Translations under genes and position numbers: made by a program
Source of the DNA: Phycisphaerae bacterium
GTDB lineage: Bacteria; Planctomycetota; Phycisphaerae; UBA1845; Fen-1342
NCBI GenBank assembly: GCA_020058145.1
Contig: JAGVEP010000287.1
Span: 1-19,977, forward strand
Length of the DNA: 19,977 nt
Reading direction: 5' to 3'
The notes under the pieces: model-generated
Seen by the model: the letters and a program-made list of their open reading frames with translations, nothing else
What the model was told of the DNA's origin: nothing
Databases searched by the model: none
Shown here: positions 7,428 to 13,700 of the stretch, piece after piece
Layout: each line of letters begins with the position of its first letter
Position numbering within the stretch: the stretch's first letter is position 1

Positions 7428-8239
7428 CGCAGCAACCCCTCGAATACGGCCAGCGTCTCGGCCTTGATCGCGGCGGAGTTGCGTCGGAAAAAGCTCGCGA
7501 GGTCGTAGCCCAATACATCGCGGCAGAAGACGTAGGTGGATTCTGTGGACTTTCCGCTCACGGTTCCGCGGAGTATGAGCCAATGCGCTCGTTGGTAGCG
7601 CTCCGCCAGGTTGTCGGGAATCTGGACCGAAAGCAGCACCATCACCGGCAAGTAGCGGTGCGCGAAGGCGTTTCCGGCGTTAGAGACGTCGGCGTTCTGT
7701 CGCTTCGCGTCGTTGCTTTTGTACCCCTGCCGCACTTCAAAGACGCAGCCCTCCAGCCCGGTTGCGTTCTTGCCCTTCAATCCGACGTGCTCGGTCGCCT
7801 CGGCGAGCCATGATTCTACACGCTTGCGGGCCTGAGCGCCCGCGATTTTGTCGAGCGGGATACGACCGTCCAGGGCGAGCGTTCGCACTCTCGCGCCTTT
7901 GGCTTTGACTTTGTACGACCACGTGGCATCGGCGGGTGCGAGGCCGAGCGTATCTTGCAGGACGTTCTGGAAGACCAGTTGGCAGCTCAGCCCAATTTGC
8001 CGGTACACCGAGGTCATGCCGCCAGCAGCCTTGTGCGCCGCGTAGACCAATGGCGAGTCAAGGCCGAACCACGCGTAGAACTCGTCGTCGCGGTAGATTT
8101 GCTGAAAGCGTTCCAGCGACACGCCATCGCCCTTGCCGTGGCCGAAGGCAGGCTTGTAGTTGAGGCAGACGCGCAAGGCACTGCGGATCAGCGCCAGGTA
8201 GCGTTCGTCGGGGTTGGGTGAACTCGGGTCAGCAACCAT
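7424..8239 (-). CDS. Putative type II restriction endonuclease
   Basis: The product is 271 residues from ATG 8239. The call rests mainly on its position directly before a methyltransferase and on a conserved-looking segment FEVRQGYKSNDAKRQNAD at 167-184, preceded by LALDGRIP at 121-128. This acidic-then-lysine pattern could be a variant PD-(D/E)xK nuclease core, with D124 and E168...K174 as candidates, but I cannot prove it. Other distinctive parts are HKAAGGMTSVYRQIGLSCQ at 69-87 and YVFCRDVLGYDLASFFRRNS at 236-255. From memory, similar proteins are annotated as type II endonucleases. The ATG at 8239 shares a base with the stop of the broken upstream methyltransferase (TGATG), and its stop overlaps the next ATG, so all three frames may be coupled. 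The target site is unknown. Confidence 0.7.
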   Translation of the reverse strand: MVADPSSPNPDERYLALIRSALRVCLNYKPAFGHGKGDGVSLERFQQIYRDDEFYAWFGLDSPLVYAAHKAAGGMTSVYRQIGLSCQLVFQNVLQDTLGLAPADATWSYKVKAKGARVRTLALDGRIPLDKIAGAQARKRVESWLAEATEHVGLKGKNATGLEGCVFEVRQGYKSNDAKRQNADVSNAGNAFAHRYLPVMVLLSVQIPDNLAERYQRAHWLILRGTVSGKSTESTYVFCRDVLGYDLASFFRRNSAAIKAETLAVFEGLLR

Positions 8240-8388
8240 CAGGCCACCATTCTTGTGCAACAGTGGCTCGCGTGCCAGTCGTAGTGGCAGTACAAACCGC
8301 CCGTTTTCTTGAGCACGCGGGCCAGTTCGACGCAGCGCGGCCGCATGTAGTCGATGTACGCCGCCATCGAGGCGTGGCGGTCCTCGAA

Positions 8389-8430
8389 GCACACGGGAAA
8401 CCCGCTCGCTTGCGCTCGGGGCTCGGATAG
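8389..8430 (-). repeat. In-frame repeat-like insertion 2 in the methyltransferase fragment
   Basis: About 42 bp between the NYEVF and DRHAS blocks read as a G+C-rich string (core at 8395-8424: CCCGCTCGCTTGCGCTCGGG on the + strand) encoding SEPRAQASGFP. From memory this string recurs in planctomycete intergenic DNA. A loosely similar CGAAGCGCGAGCGAGCG occurs near 4719-4735 in this window. Confidence 0.5.
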
Positions 8431-8466
8431 ATCGCCGCTGAAGACCTCGTAGTTGCGGTTGCTGTT

Positions 8467-8505
8467 AGGTTTACCGGTTGGAAACCGGTGCCACAAACGG
8501 GCGCG
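8467..8505 (-). repeat. Palindromic repeat-like insertion 1 replacing methyltransferase motif IV
   Basis: The 39 bp between GCVD and NSNRN contain a perfect palindrome on the + strand: ACCGGTT (8473-8479), GGA loop, AACCGGT (8483-8489). A string of the form TGGCACCGGTTTCCAACCGG is, from memory, a recurrent planctomycete intergenic repeat. It occupies the place of the roughly 24 bp expected to encode LIYIDPPF, and keeps the frame. Confidence 0.6.
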
Positions 8506-8767
8506 GTCCACGCAGCCGTCGGGGAGCTTACGAATTTGGTCCGGGCAGTCGCTGCAGTAGATGACGCGGGTGTCGAGGAGGGCCGACGGCCGGACGGACG
8601 GTGCGGCCGGTTCCGCGGCTTTCGGCCTGGAAGTGCGTTTCGCCATGCGGCCTGGATAGCACGCGCTGGCCCGGTCGTCAACGCGCGGGCGGTGCTGACG
8701 CTTCCTTTGGGTCTCCACGAAGGCGTGGCTGGGTGGGCCGCGGCGTGCGTGCCCGCAGCCGCGCGGG

Positions 8768-8773
8768 TATAAA
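8768..8773 (+). promoter_or_regulatory. Candidate -10 box for a leaderless mqnD-like transcript, inside a small palindrome
   Basis: TATAAA at 8768-8773 ends 7 bases before the ATG at 8781, where transcription would be expected to begin. There is no purine-rich ribosome site in between, so a leaderless mRNA is plausible. The same bases form a hairpin, GCGGGT (8763-8768), ATAA, ACCCGC (8773-8778). No convincing -35 box was seen. Confidence 0.4.
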
Positions 8774-8780
8774 CCCGCCC

Positions 8781-9614
8781 ATGAAGATACGACTGGCCCA
8801 TAGTCCCGATCCGGATGACGCCTTCATGTTCTACGGACTCGCGTGCGGGGCCGTCGCCGCCGGGGCGTATGAGTTCGAGCACGTCCTGGCCGATATCCAG
8901 TCGCTCAATGACGCGGCCCTGCACGGTATGTACGAAGTGACGGCGATCAGCATTCACGCGTACCCGTACGTCTGCGACAAATACGCCCTGACCGCCTGTG
9001 GCAGCAGCATGGGCGAGGGCTATGGGCCGCTGCTAGTCACCCGCGAGCCGCGTACGGCGGGCGAGCTGCGCGGGGCGACCATCGCGGTGCCGGGGTTGCG
9101 AACCACCGCGTATCTGGCGCTGCAACTCATGCTGGGGCAGGATGCGTTTCGCCCGCAGGTGACGATGTTCGACCGCATCCCGGACGAAGTTGCGGCGGGG
9201 CATGTCGACGCCGGGCTGTTGATCCACGAGGGGCAACTGACGTACGCGCGGCAGGGGCTGCATTTGGTGGCTGATCTCGGCGTGTGGTGGCAGGAGCGGA
9301 CGGGGTTGCCGCTGCCGCTCGGTGGCAATGCGATTCGGCGTGATTTGGGCAGCGCCCACATGGGTGCGATCACGCGGCTGATCCGCGCGAGCATCCAATA
9401 CGGCTTGGACCATCGGGTCGAGGCTGTGAAATATGCTCTCCAATTCGGCCGCGGGCTGGATGAGCCGCTGGCCGATCGCTTTGTGGGGATGTACGTGAAC
9501 GAATGGACGCTCGACTATGGCCCGCGGGGCCGCGAGGCGGTCCGGCGGCTGCTGGCGGAAGGTGCCGCGGCGGGGCTCGTGCCGGAAGTGGCGAAGATCG
9601 ATTTCGGTGAATAG
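8781..9614 (+). CDS. mqnD: MqnA/MqnD-family protein, probably 1,4-dihydroxy-6-naphthoate synthase
   Basis: MqnD converts cyclic dehypoxanthinyl futalosine to 1,4-dihydroxy-6-naphthoate in the futalosine route to menaquinone. The 277-residue product has the periplasmic-binding-protein-like fold of this family: the N-terminal strand and loop MKIRLAHSPDPDDAFMFY, SLNDAALHGMYEVTAIS, the loop GSSMGEGYGPLLVTRE and LLIHEGQLTY, then LPLGGNAIRRDLG. Typical MqnD proteins have SPCPNDTF at the start, while this one has SPDPDDAF, so it could be a divergent MqnD or a related MqnA/MqnD-type binding protein. ATG 8781 is chosen because homology-like sequence begins there. It has no Shine-Dalgarno sequence and may be leaderless. 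An mtnP-type gene follows 133 bp downstream, which may be relevant because futalosine processing needs a nucleoside-cleaving step. Confidence 0.75.
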   Translation: MKIRLAHSPDPDDAFMFYGLACGAVAAGAYEFEHVLADIQSLNDAALHGMYEVTAISIHAYPYVCDKYALTACGSSMGEGYGPLLVTREPRTAGELRGATIAVPGLRTTAYLALQLMLGQDAFRPQVTMFDRIPDEVAAGHVDAGLLIHEGQLTYARQGLHLVADLGVWWQERTGLPLPLGGNAIRRDLGSAHMGAITRLIRASIQYGLDHRVEAVKYALQFGRGLDEPLADRFVGMYVNEWTLDYGPRGREAVRRLLAEGAAAGLVPEVAKIDFGE

Positions 9615-9644
9615 CGACCAGGAGGCGCCGGAACCCTTCGTCCC

Positions 9645-9650
9645 TATAAT
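9645..9650 (+). promoter_or_regulatory. Possible -10 box (TATAAT) upstream of mtnP
   Basis: A perfect TATAAT stands in otherwise GC-rich DNA, about 98 bases before the mtnP ATG. No TTGACA-like box is found at the right distance. If used, the 8-bp tandem repeat would lie in the untranslated leader. Confidence 0.35.
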
Positions 9651-9682
9651 TGGCTCCTGGCGCGGCACGGACTTATTCGAAA

Positions 9683-9738
9683 GCGACAGCGCGACAGCGC
9701 GACAGCGCGACAGCGCGACAGCGCGGCAGCGCGACAGC
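9683..9738 (+). repeat. 8-bp tandem repeat GCGACAGC (7 copies, one variant) before mtnP
   Basis: Seven contiguous units run from 9683 to 9738. The sixth is GCGGCAGC and the others are exact. The array ends directly at the GAGGAG (9739-9744) that serves as the mtnP ribosome binding site, 3 bases before the ATG. It is the longest of three 8-bp arrays in the window. Confidence 0.95.
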
Positions 9739-9747
9739 GAGGAGCCT

Positions 9748-10626
9748 ATGATCGGCGTCATCGGCGGAACTGGGCTCGGTGAGGCCCTGTTCGGCGTGAG
9801 CGGGGGCAACGTGTACAACGTGCCGACGCCCTTCGGCGAGCCGAGCGGGCCGATCCGCATCGTCGAATGGCACGGCGTACACGTGGCGCTATTGGCACGG
9901 CACGGCGAGGGGCACGCCATTCACCCGTCACAGGTTCCTTATCGGGCTAATATCTATGCGCTGAAGGCGGTGGGCGTTACGCACGTCATCGCGAGCGGGG
10001 CCGTGGGCTCTTTGCGGGAGGAACTCAAGCCACGCGAACTCGTGATTCCCGACCAGGTGATCGACCGGACGTACCGGCGGATTCCGACGTTTTTTGACGA
10101 AGGTCTGGCGGTACACGTCGAATTCGCGGAGCCATTCTGCGAGCAACTGCGGCAGTTGCTGATCGCGACCGGGAAGAAGAGCGGTACGCGGGTCCACCCG
10201 CGGGCGACGTATGTGTGCATGGAGGGACCGGCGTTCAGCACGGTCGCGGAGTCGCACATGCACCGGGCCTGGAGCGGCGATTTGATCGGCATGACCGTGA
10301 TGCCGGAGGCCAAGCTCGCCCGCGAGGCCGAACTGTCCTACGCGATGGTGGCGCTCGTGACCGACTATGATTGCTGGAAGCCGCACGAGCCCGGCAAGGA
10401 CCGCAAAGCCTTGCTCCAGGAGATCAGCGGGCATCTGAAGGAGGCGACGAGCCACGCGCACGAGTTGATTCGGGCTGCGATCGAAGCCTGTGCTGTCGAG
10501 CCGCTGGCCAAGACGTGGATTCACAGTGCGCTGGACCTCGGCGTCTGGACCAATCCGACGCAGATTACGCCGGAACTGACGCAGCGGTATGGCGTCCTAT
10601 TGCAGCGGTTCTTGGATTGGCGGTGA
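9748..10626 (+). CDS. mtnP: S-methyl-5'-thioadenosine phosphorylase (MTAP family)
   Basis: The enzyme cleaves 5'-methylthioadenosine with phosphate to adenine and methylthioribose-1-phosphate in methionine salvage. The 292-residue product starts with GVIGGTGLG, followed by LARHGEGHAIHPSQVPYRANI, GAVGSLREEL, VIDRTYRR, MEGPAFSTVAES and the adenine-recognising VTDYDCWKPHE, which matches the DYDCW region of MTAP rather than the inosine-type phosphorylases. The usual arginine in EGPRFS is alanine here, and the RHGRGH-type loop has glutamate, so substrate preference could differ. ATG 9748 is set by GAGGAG just before it, and an 8-bp repeat array lies immediately upstream. recJ follows after 33 bp, probably in the same transcript. 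A role on futalosine-type substrates is possible given the mqnD-like neighbour. Confidence 0.9.
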   Translation: MIGVIGGTGLGEALFGVSGGNVYNVPTPFGEPSGPIRIVEWHGVHVALLARHGEGHAIHPSQVPYRANIYALKAVGVTHVIASGAVGSLREELKPRELVIPDQVIDRTYRRIPTFFDEGLAVHVEFAEPFCEQLRQLLIATGKKSGTRVHPRATYVCMEGPAFSTVAESHMHRAWSGDLIGMTVMPEAKLAREAELSYAMVALVTDYDCWKPHEPGKDRKALLQEISGHLKEATSHAHELIRAAIEACAVEPLAKTWIHSALDLGVWTNPTQITPELTQRYGVLLQRFLDWR

Positions 10627-10659
10627 GTCCGGCCAGCTACGCAGGGAGGCGCGGCGGAG

Positions 10660-12411
10660 ATGAATAGCGCGACCAGTTCACGGCACGCCGAGCGCCAATG
10701 GGTCATCGCGGCGCCGCACCCGGAGCGCGAGCAACTGGCGCAGGCGGCGGGCATCCCCCTGCCGCTCGCACAACTCCTGCTCAACCGCGGCGTGCAGACC
10801 GCCGCGGATGTCAGGGCGTTTCTGGTGCCGGATTTCAAGGCGCTGCTGCCGCCGGAGGAGTTGCCCAACGCGCTGGCCGCGGCCCGGCGGTTGCTCGCCG
10901 CGAGCCGTGAGAAGCAGAAGATCATCATCTACGGCGATTACGACGTGGATGGCGTGACCGGGACGGCGATTCTCTGGCACACGCTCAAGCTGGCCGGTGC
11001 GGACGTTGGTTTCTATATTCCGAGCCGCTTGGAAGAGGGCTACGGGCTCAATGCTGACGCCGTCGCGAAGCTCGCGGCCGACGGCACGCAAATCCTGGTT
11101 ACCGTGGATTGTGGCATCACGGCGCTGGAGGAGGCGCGGCAGGCGCGGGCGCTGGGGATGGAGCTGATTATCACGGACCATCACCAGCCGCGGGCGAAAA
11201 TCCCGGACGCCGCGGTCACGGTACATCCGACGGCGTGCGGGACGAGCGCGAATCCGGATTTGTCGGGCGCGGGCGTGGCCTTGAAAATCGCCTGGGCGTT
11301 GGCGAAGGAAGCGTCGGGGGGTGGGCGCGTCGCGGCGCTGTACCGGGACCTGCTGCTGGACGCCACCACGTTCGCGGCCCTCGGCTTGATCGCGGATGTC
11401 GTTCCGCTGACCGGCGAGAATCGCATCATCGCCAGCTTTGGCCTGCGGCATCTGAAACAAAGCCGTAATCCGGGTCTGCGGGCGCTGCTGGAAGTGTCGG
11501 GCCTGACGAACAAGCGGTCGTACGATGATTACGACGTGGGGTTCGTGCTGGCGCCGCGGCTGAATGCGGTGGGACGGATGGGGCACGCGCGTTTGGCGGT
11601 CGAGCTCTTCACACGGGCGGATGCGCCGCGGGCGCTGGAGATCGCCACGACGCTCGATGCTGAAAACCGCCGGCGGCAGGAGGTTGAGCGGCAGATCGTG
11701 CGTGAGGCGGAGGCGCTGGTGGTCGAGAAGGGGTTTCACCGCGAGAGTTGCCGGGGGATTGTGCTGGCCAGCCCGGCGTGGCACCCCGGCGTAATCGGTA
11801 TTGTCGCCGCCCGGCTCGTCGAGCGGTTTCGGCGGCCGACCATCCTGATTGCGCTCGAGGACGGGCGTGGGCAGGGCTCGGGCCGCAGTGTGCGGCATTT
11901 TCCGTTGCACGAGGTGCTGGAGCGGTGCCAGCAGCAGCTCGAAAGTTACGGCGGGCACGCGATGGCCGCGGGCGTGCGGCTGCGCGCGGAGCAGGTGGCT
12001 GGCTTCACGGCGGCGTTTCAGGCGGAAGCGGCGCGGCGGCTGACGCCGGCGGACCTGCGGCCCCAGGTCCAGCTCGACGACGAGTTGCCGCTATGCGACC
12101 TGACTGCGGAGTTGGTCGAGCAGATTCACCAGATGGCCCCGTTCGGCACCGGAAATCCTCGGCCGCGGCTGGCGACGACCGCGGTGGAGCTGGTGGACGC
12201 GCCGCGCGTGGTCGGAATGAACGGCGCGCATCTGCAATTCACGGTGCGGCAGGAAAACGCATACCGGAAGGCGATTGCGTTCGGGGCTGGTCCGCAGGCG
12301 GAGGAGTTGACCCAGCATCGGCGGCTGCGAGTGGCGTTTGAGCCGCTGATCAATGAGTGGAACGGGCAGCGGAAGGTGGAGCTGAAGGTCATCGACTGGC
12401 AGCCGGCATGA
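10660..12411 (+). CDS. recJ: Single-stranded-DNA-specific 5'-3' exonuclease RecJ
   Basis: RecJ degrades single-stranded DNA from the 5' end in RecFOR recombination, mismatch repair and base excision repair. This 583-residue protein has the DHH phosphoesterase core: YGDYDVDG (91-98), VDCG (149-152), the DHH triplet (173-175), GLIADVVPL (242-250) and VLAPRLNAVGRMG (296-308). The DHHA1 domain then shows SPAWHPGVIGIVAARL (371-386), GSGRS (406-410) and the glycine-rich GGHAMAAG (431-438). An OB-fold region follows with MAPFGTGNPRP and a C-terminal LKVIDWQP. Length and order are normal and no motif is missing. It lies 33 bp after mtnP. A stem-loop at 12424-12456 follows the stop. Confidence 0.97.
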   Translation: MNSATSSRHAERQWVIAAPHPEREQLAQAAGIPLPLAQLLLNRGVQTAADVRAFLVPDFKALLPPEELPNALAAARRLLAASREKQKIIIYGDYDVDGVTGTAILWHTLKLAGADVGFYIPSRLEEGYGLNADAVAKLAADGTQILVTVDCGITALEEARQARALGMELIITDHHQPRAKIPDAAVTVHPTACGTSANPDLSGAGVALKIAWALAKEASGGGRVAALYRDLLLDATTFAALGLIADVVPLTGENRIIASFGLRHLKQSRNPGLRALLEVSGLTNKRSYDDYDVGFVLAPRLNAVGRMGHARLAVELFTRADAPRALEIATTLDAENRRRQEVERQIVREAEALVVEKGFHRESCRGIVLASPAWHPGVIGIVAARLVERFRRPTILIALEDGRGQGSGRSVRHFPLHEVLERCQQQLESYGGHAMAAGVRLRAEQVAGFTAAFQAEAARRLTPADLRPQVQLDDELPLCDLTAELVEQIHQMAPFGTGNPRPRLATTAVELVDAPRVVGMNGAHLQFTVRQENAYRKAIAFGAGPQAEELTQHRRLRVAFEPLINEWNGQRKVELKVIDWQPA

Positions 12412-12423
12412 GGCCGGGGGGCT

Positions 12424-12456
12424 GCGCTATCTCAAAATCCAATCTTGAAATAGCGC
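12424..12456. terminator. Stem-loop after recJ (possible transcript end)
   Basis: GCGCTATCTCAA (12424-12435) pairs with TTGAAATAGCGC (12445-12456) over 12 positions with a single C/A mismatch and a 9-base loop. It begins 13 bases after the recJ stop. There is no T-run on either side, so it is not a classical intrinsic terminator, and it may protect the 3' end instead. The next gene, dxr, seems to have its own promoter. Confidence 0.45.
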
Positions 12457-12525
12457 GCTGAAGCGGGTACACGAGCAGGACTGGTGCTGATCCGGTGCGC
12501 TTTAGCCAGCAGGCAGGGCAGGCAA

Positions 12526-12531
12526 TATACT
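12526..12531 (+). promoter_or_regulatory. Candidate -10 box for a leaderless dxr transcript
   Basis: TATACT at 12526-12531 ends 8 bases before the dxr ATG at 12540, close to where transcription would begin. No ribosome site lies between. A weak TTTAGC at 12501-12506 is the only -35-like element, at an over-long 19-base spacing. Confidence 0.4.
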
Positions 12532-12539
12532 GTGTCCTC

Positions 12540-13700
12540 ATGCACCGCCGCGTACTGATTCTCGGCTCCACCGGGTCGATCGGGTGCTCCGCGCTCGAGG
12601 TTGTGGCGGCGTTGCGCCCGGAGGTGGAGGTGGTGGGGCTGGCTGCGGGCCGCGACGGGCGGAAACTGGCGGAACAGGCGGGGCGCTTCGGCGTGCGCGC
12701 CGTGGCGCTGGCGGATACGGAACGTGCCCCCTGGCTGCGGCAGGTGTTGAGCCCGGACACGCGGGTCTACGCCGGTGCGGACGGCCTGGTCGAGTTGGTC
12801 CGGGAGACGGACGCGGATTTTGTGCTCGCGGCGATCGTGGGTGCCGTTGGGTTGCCGGCGACGCTAGCTGCGGTTGAGCGCGGGATCGACCTGGGCCTGG
12901 CCAACAAGGAAGCGCTCGTCGTCGCCGGGTCGATTCTGATACCGCTGGCGCGGCAGCGTGGCGGAAAGCTGCTCCCGGTGGACAGCGAGCATTCGGCGAT
13001 CTTCCAGGCCATGCAGGCCGGGCGCGCCAACGAAGTGGCCCGCATCTGGCTGACCGCGTCGGGTGGCCCGTTCCGGACGTGGTCGCCGGAGCGGATCGCG
13101 CGGGCCACGGTCGCGGAGGCGCTGAATCACCCCACGTGGTCGATGGGCCCGAAGATCACGATCGACAGTGCCACGATGATGAACAAAGCGCTGGAGATCG
13201 TCGAAGCGCATTATTTGTTCGCGCTGGAGCCCGAGCGCATCGGAGTCCTGGTACACCCTGAGTCCATCGTACACTCGATGGTCGAGTTCTGTGACGGCTC
13301 GACGATTGCCCAGCTCGGCAGCCCGGACATGAAAACCCCGATACAATATGCTCTGACCTACCCGCAGCGGGTCGCGGGCCTGGCGGAGCCTCTGGATTGG
13401 GCGGCGCAGCGCAGCCTCAGTTTTGAGCCGCCGGATCACGCGCGGTTCCCGGCTTTGCGGCTGGGGTACGAGGCGGCTCGGCTCGGCGGGACGGCCGGCG
13501 CGGTGCTGAACGCAGCCAACGAGGCGGCGGTCGAGCTCTTCCGTGCCGGTGAGATCGCGTTTGGCCGCATCGCCGCGCTGGCCGAGCAGACGTTGCGGCG
13601 GCACCGCTTGTGCGAGAATCCGAGGCTGGACGAATTGCTGGCCGCGGATGCGTGGGCCCGCGACGAAGTCCAGGGCTGCAAACGGAGTTGTGCAGAGTGA
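12540..13700 (+). CDS. dxr: 1-deoxy-D-xylulose 5-phosphate reductoisomerase
   Basis: Dxr makes 2-C-methyl-D-erythritol 4-phosphate with NADPH, the first committed step of the MEP isoprenoid pathway. The 386-residue product has the NADPH-binding GSTGSIG (9-15), LGLANKEALV (118-127), the metal-binding PVDSEHSAIFQ with D148 and E150, LTASGGPFR (171-179), HPTWSMGPKITIDSATMMN (197-215) and NKALE with the third metal ligand E219, then HPESIVHSMVEF (239-250). All key residues are present and the length is normal. ATG 12540 is chosen over 12495 because the family starts at VLILGSTGSIG. There is no Shine-Dalgarno sequence, and a TATACT lies 8 bases upstream. Its stop overlaps the GTG start of the rseP-like gene (GTGA), so the two are coupled. 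This dxr-rseP order is common in bacteria. Confidence 0.97.
   Translation: MHRRVLILGSTGSIGCSALEVVAALRPEVEVVGLAAGRDGRKLAEQAGRFGVRAVALADTERAPWLRQVLSPDTRVYAGADGLVELVRETDADFVLAAIVGAVGLPATLAAVERGIDLGLANKEALVVAGSILIPLARQRGGKLLPVDSEHSAIFQAMQAGRANEVARIWLTASGGPFRTWSPERIARATVAEALNHPTWSMGPKITIDSATMMNKALEIVEAHYLFALEPERIGVLVHPESIVHSMVEFCDGSTIAQLGSPDMKTPIQYALTYPQRVAGLAEPLDWAAQRSLSFEPPDHARFPALRLGYEAARLGGTAGAVLNAANEAAVELFRAGEIAFGRIAALAEQTLRRHRLCENPRLDELLAADAWARDEVQGCKRSCAE

Larger units (their letters stand above)
8239..8646 (-). pseudogene. N-terminal fragment of a DNA methyltransferase, truncated and with its catalytic motif replaced
   Basis: From ATG 8646 the frame encodes 135 residues. The recognisable parts are TRVIYCSDCPDQIRKLPDGCVD (residues 26-47 in two conserved blocks), NSNRNYEVF (61-69) and DRHASMAAYIDYMRPRC (89-105), then RVLKKTGGLYCHYDWHASH (110-128). 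From memory of this family, LIYIDPPF should stand between GCVD and NSNRN. Here RARLWHRFPTGKP (48-60) takes its place, so the DPPF motif IV is gone. A second foreign stretch (SEPRAQASGFPVC, 74-86) sits before DRH. The protein stops after HASHCCTRMVA, without the S-adenosylmethionine-binding motif expected further on. It cannot be an active methyltransferase. It may persist as a translated leader for the endonuclease, whose ATG overlaps its stop. Confidence 0.8.

Noticed and set aside
5979..7508. A 509-codon open frame on the + strand
   Set aside because: It is antisense to the methyltransferase, shows no motifs and is rich in Arg, His and Asp as expected from the reverse of GC-rich coding DNA.
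5462..8646. Transposon or prophage carrying the R-M island
   Set aside because: No transposase, integrase, terminal inverted repeats or target-site duplication was seen at the edges. The junctions lie within methylase fragments instead.
10678..11958. A 426-codon open frame on the - strand
   Set aside because: It is antisense to recJ, with shadow-type composition and no motifs.
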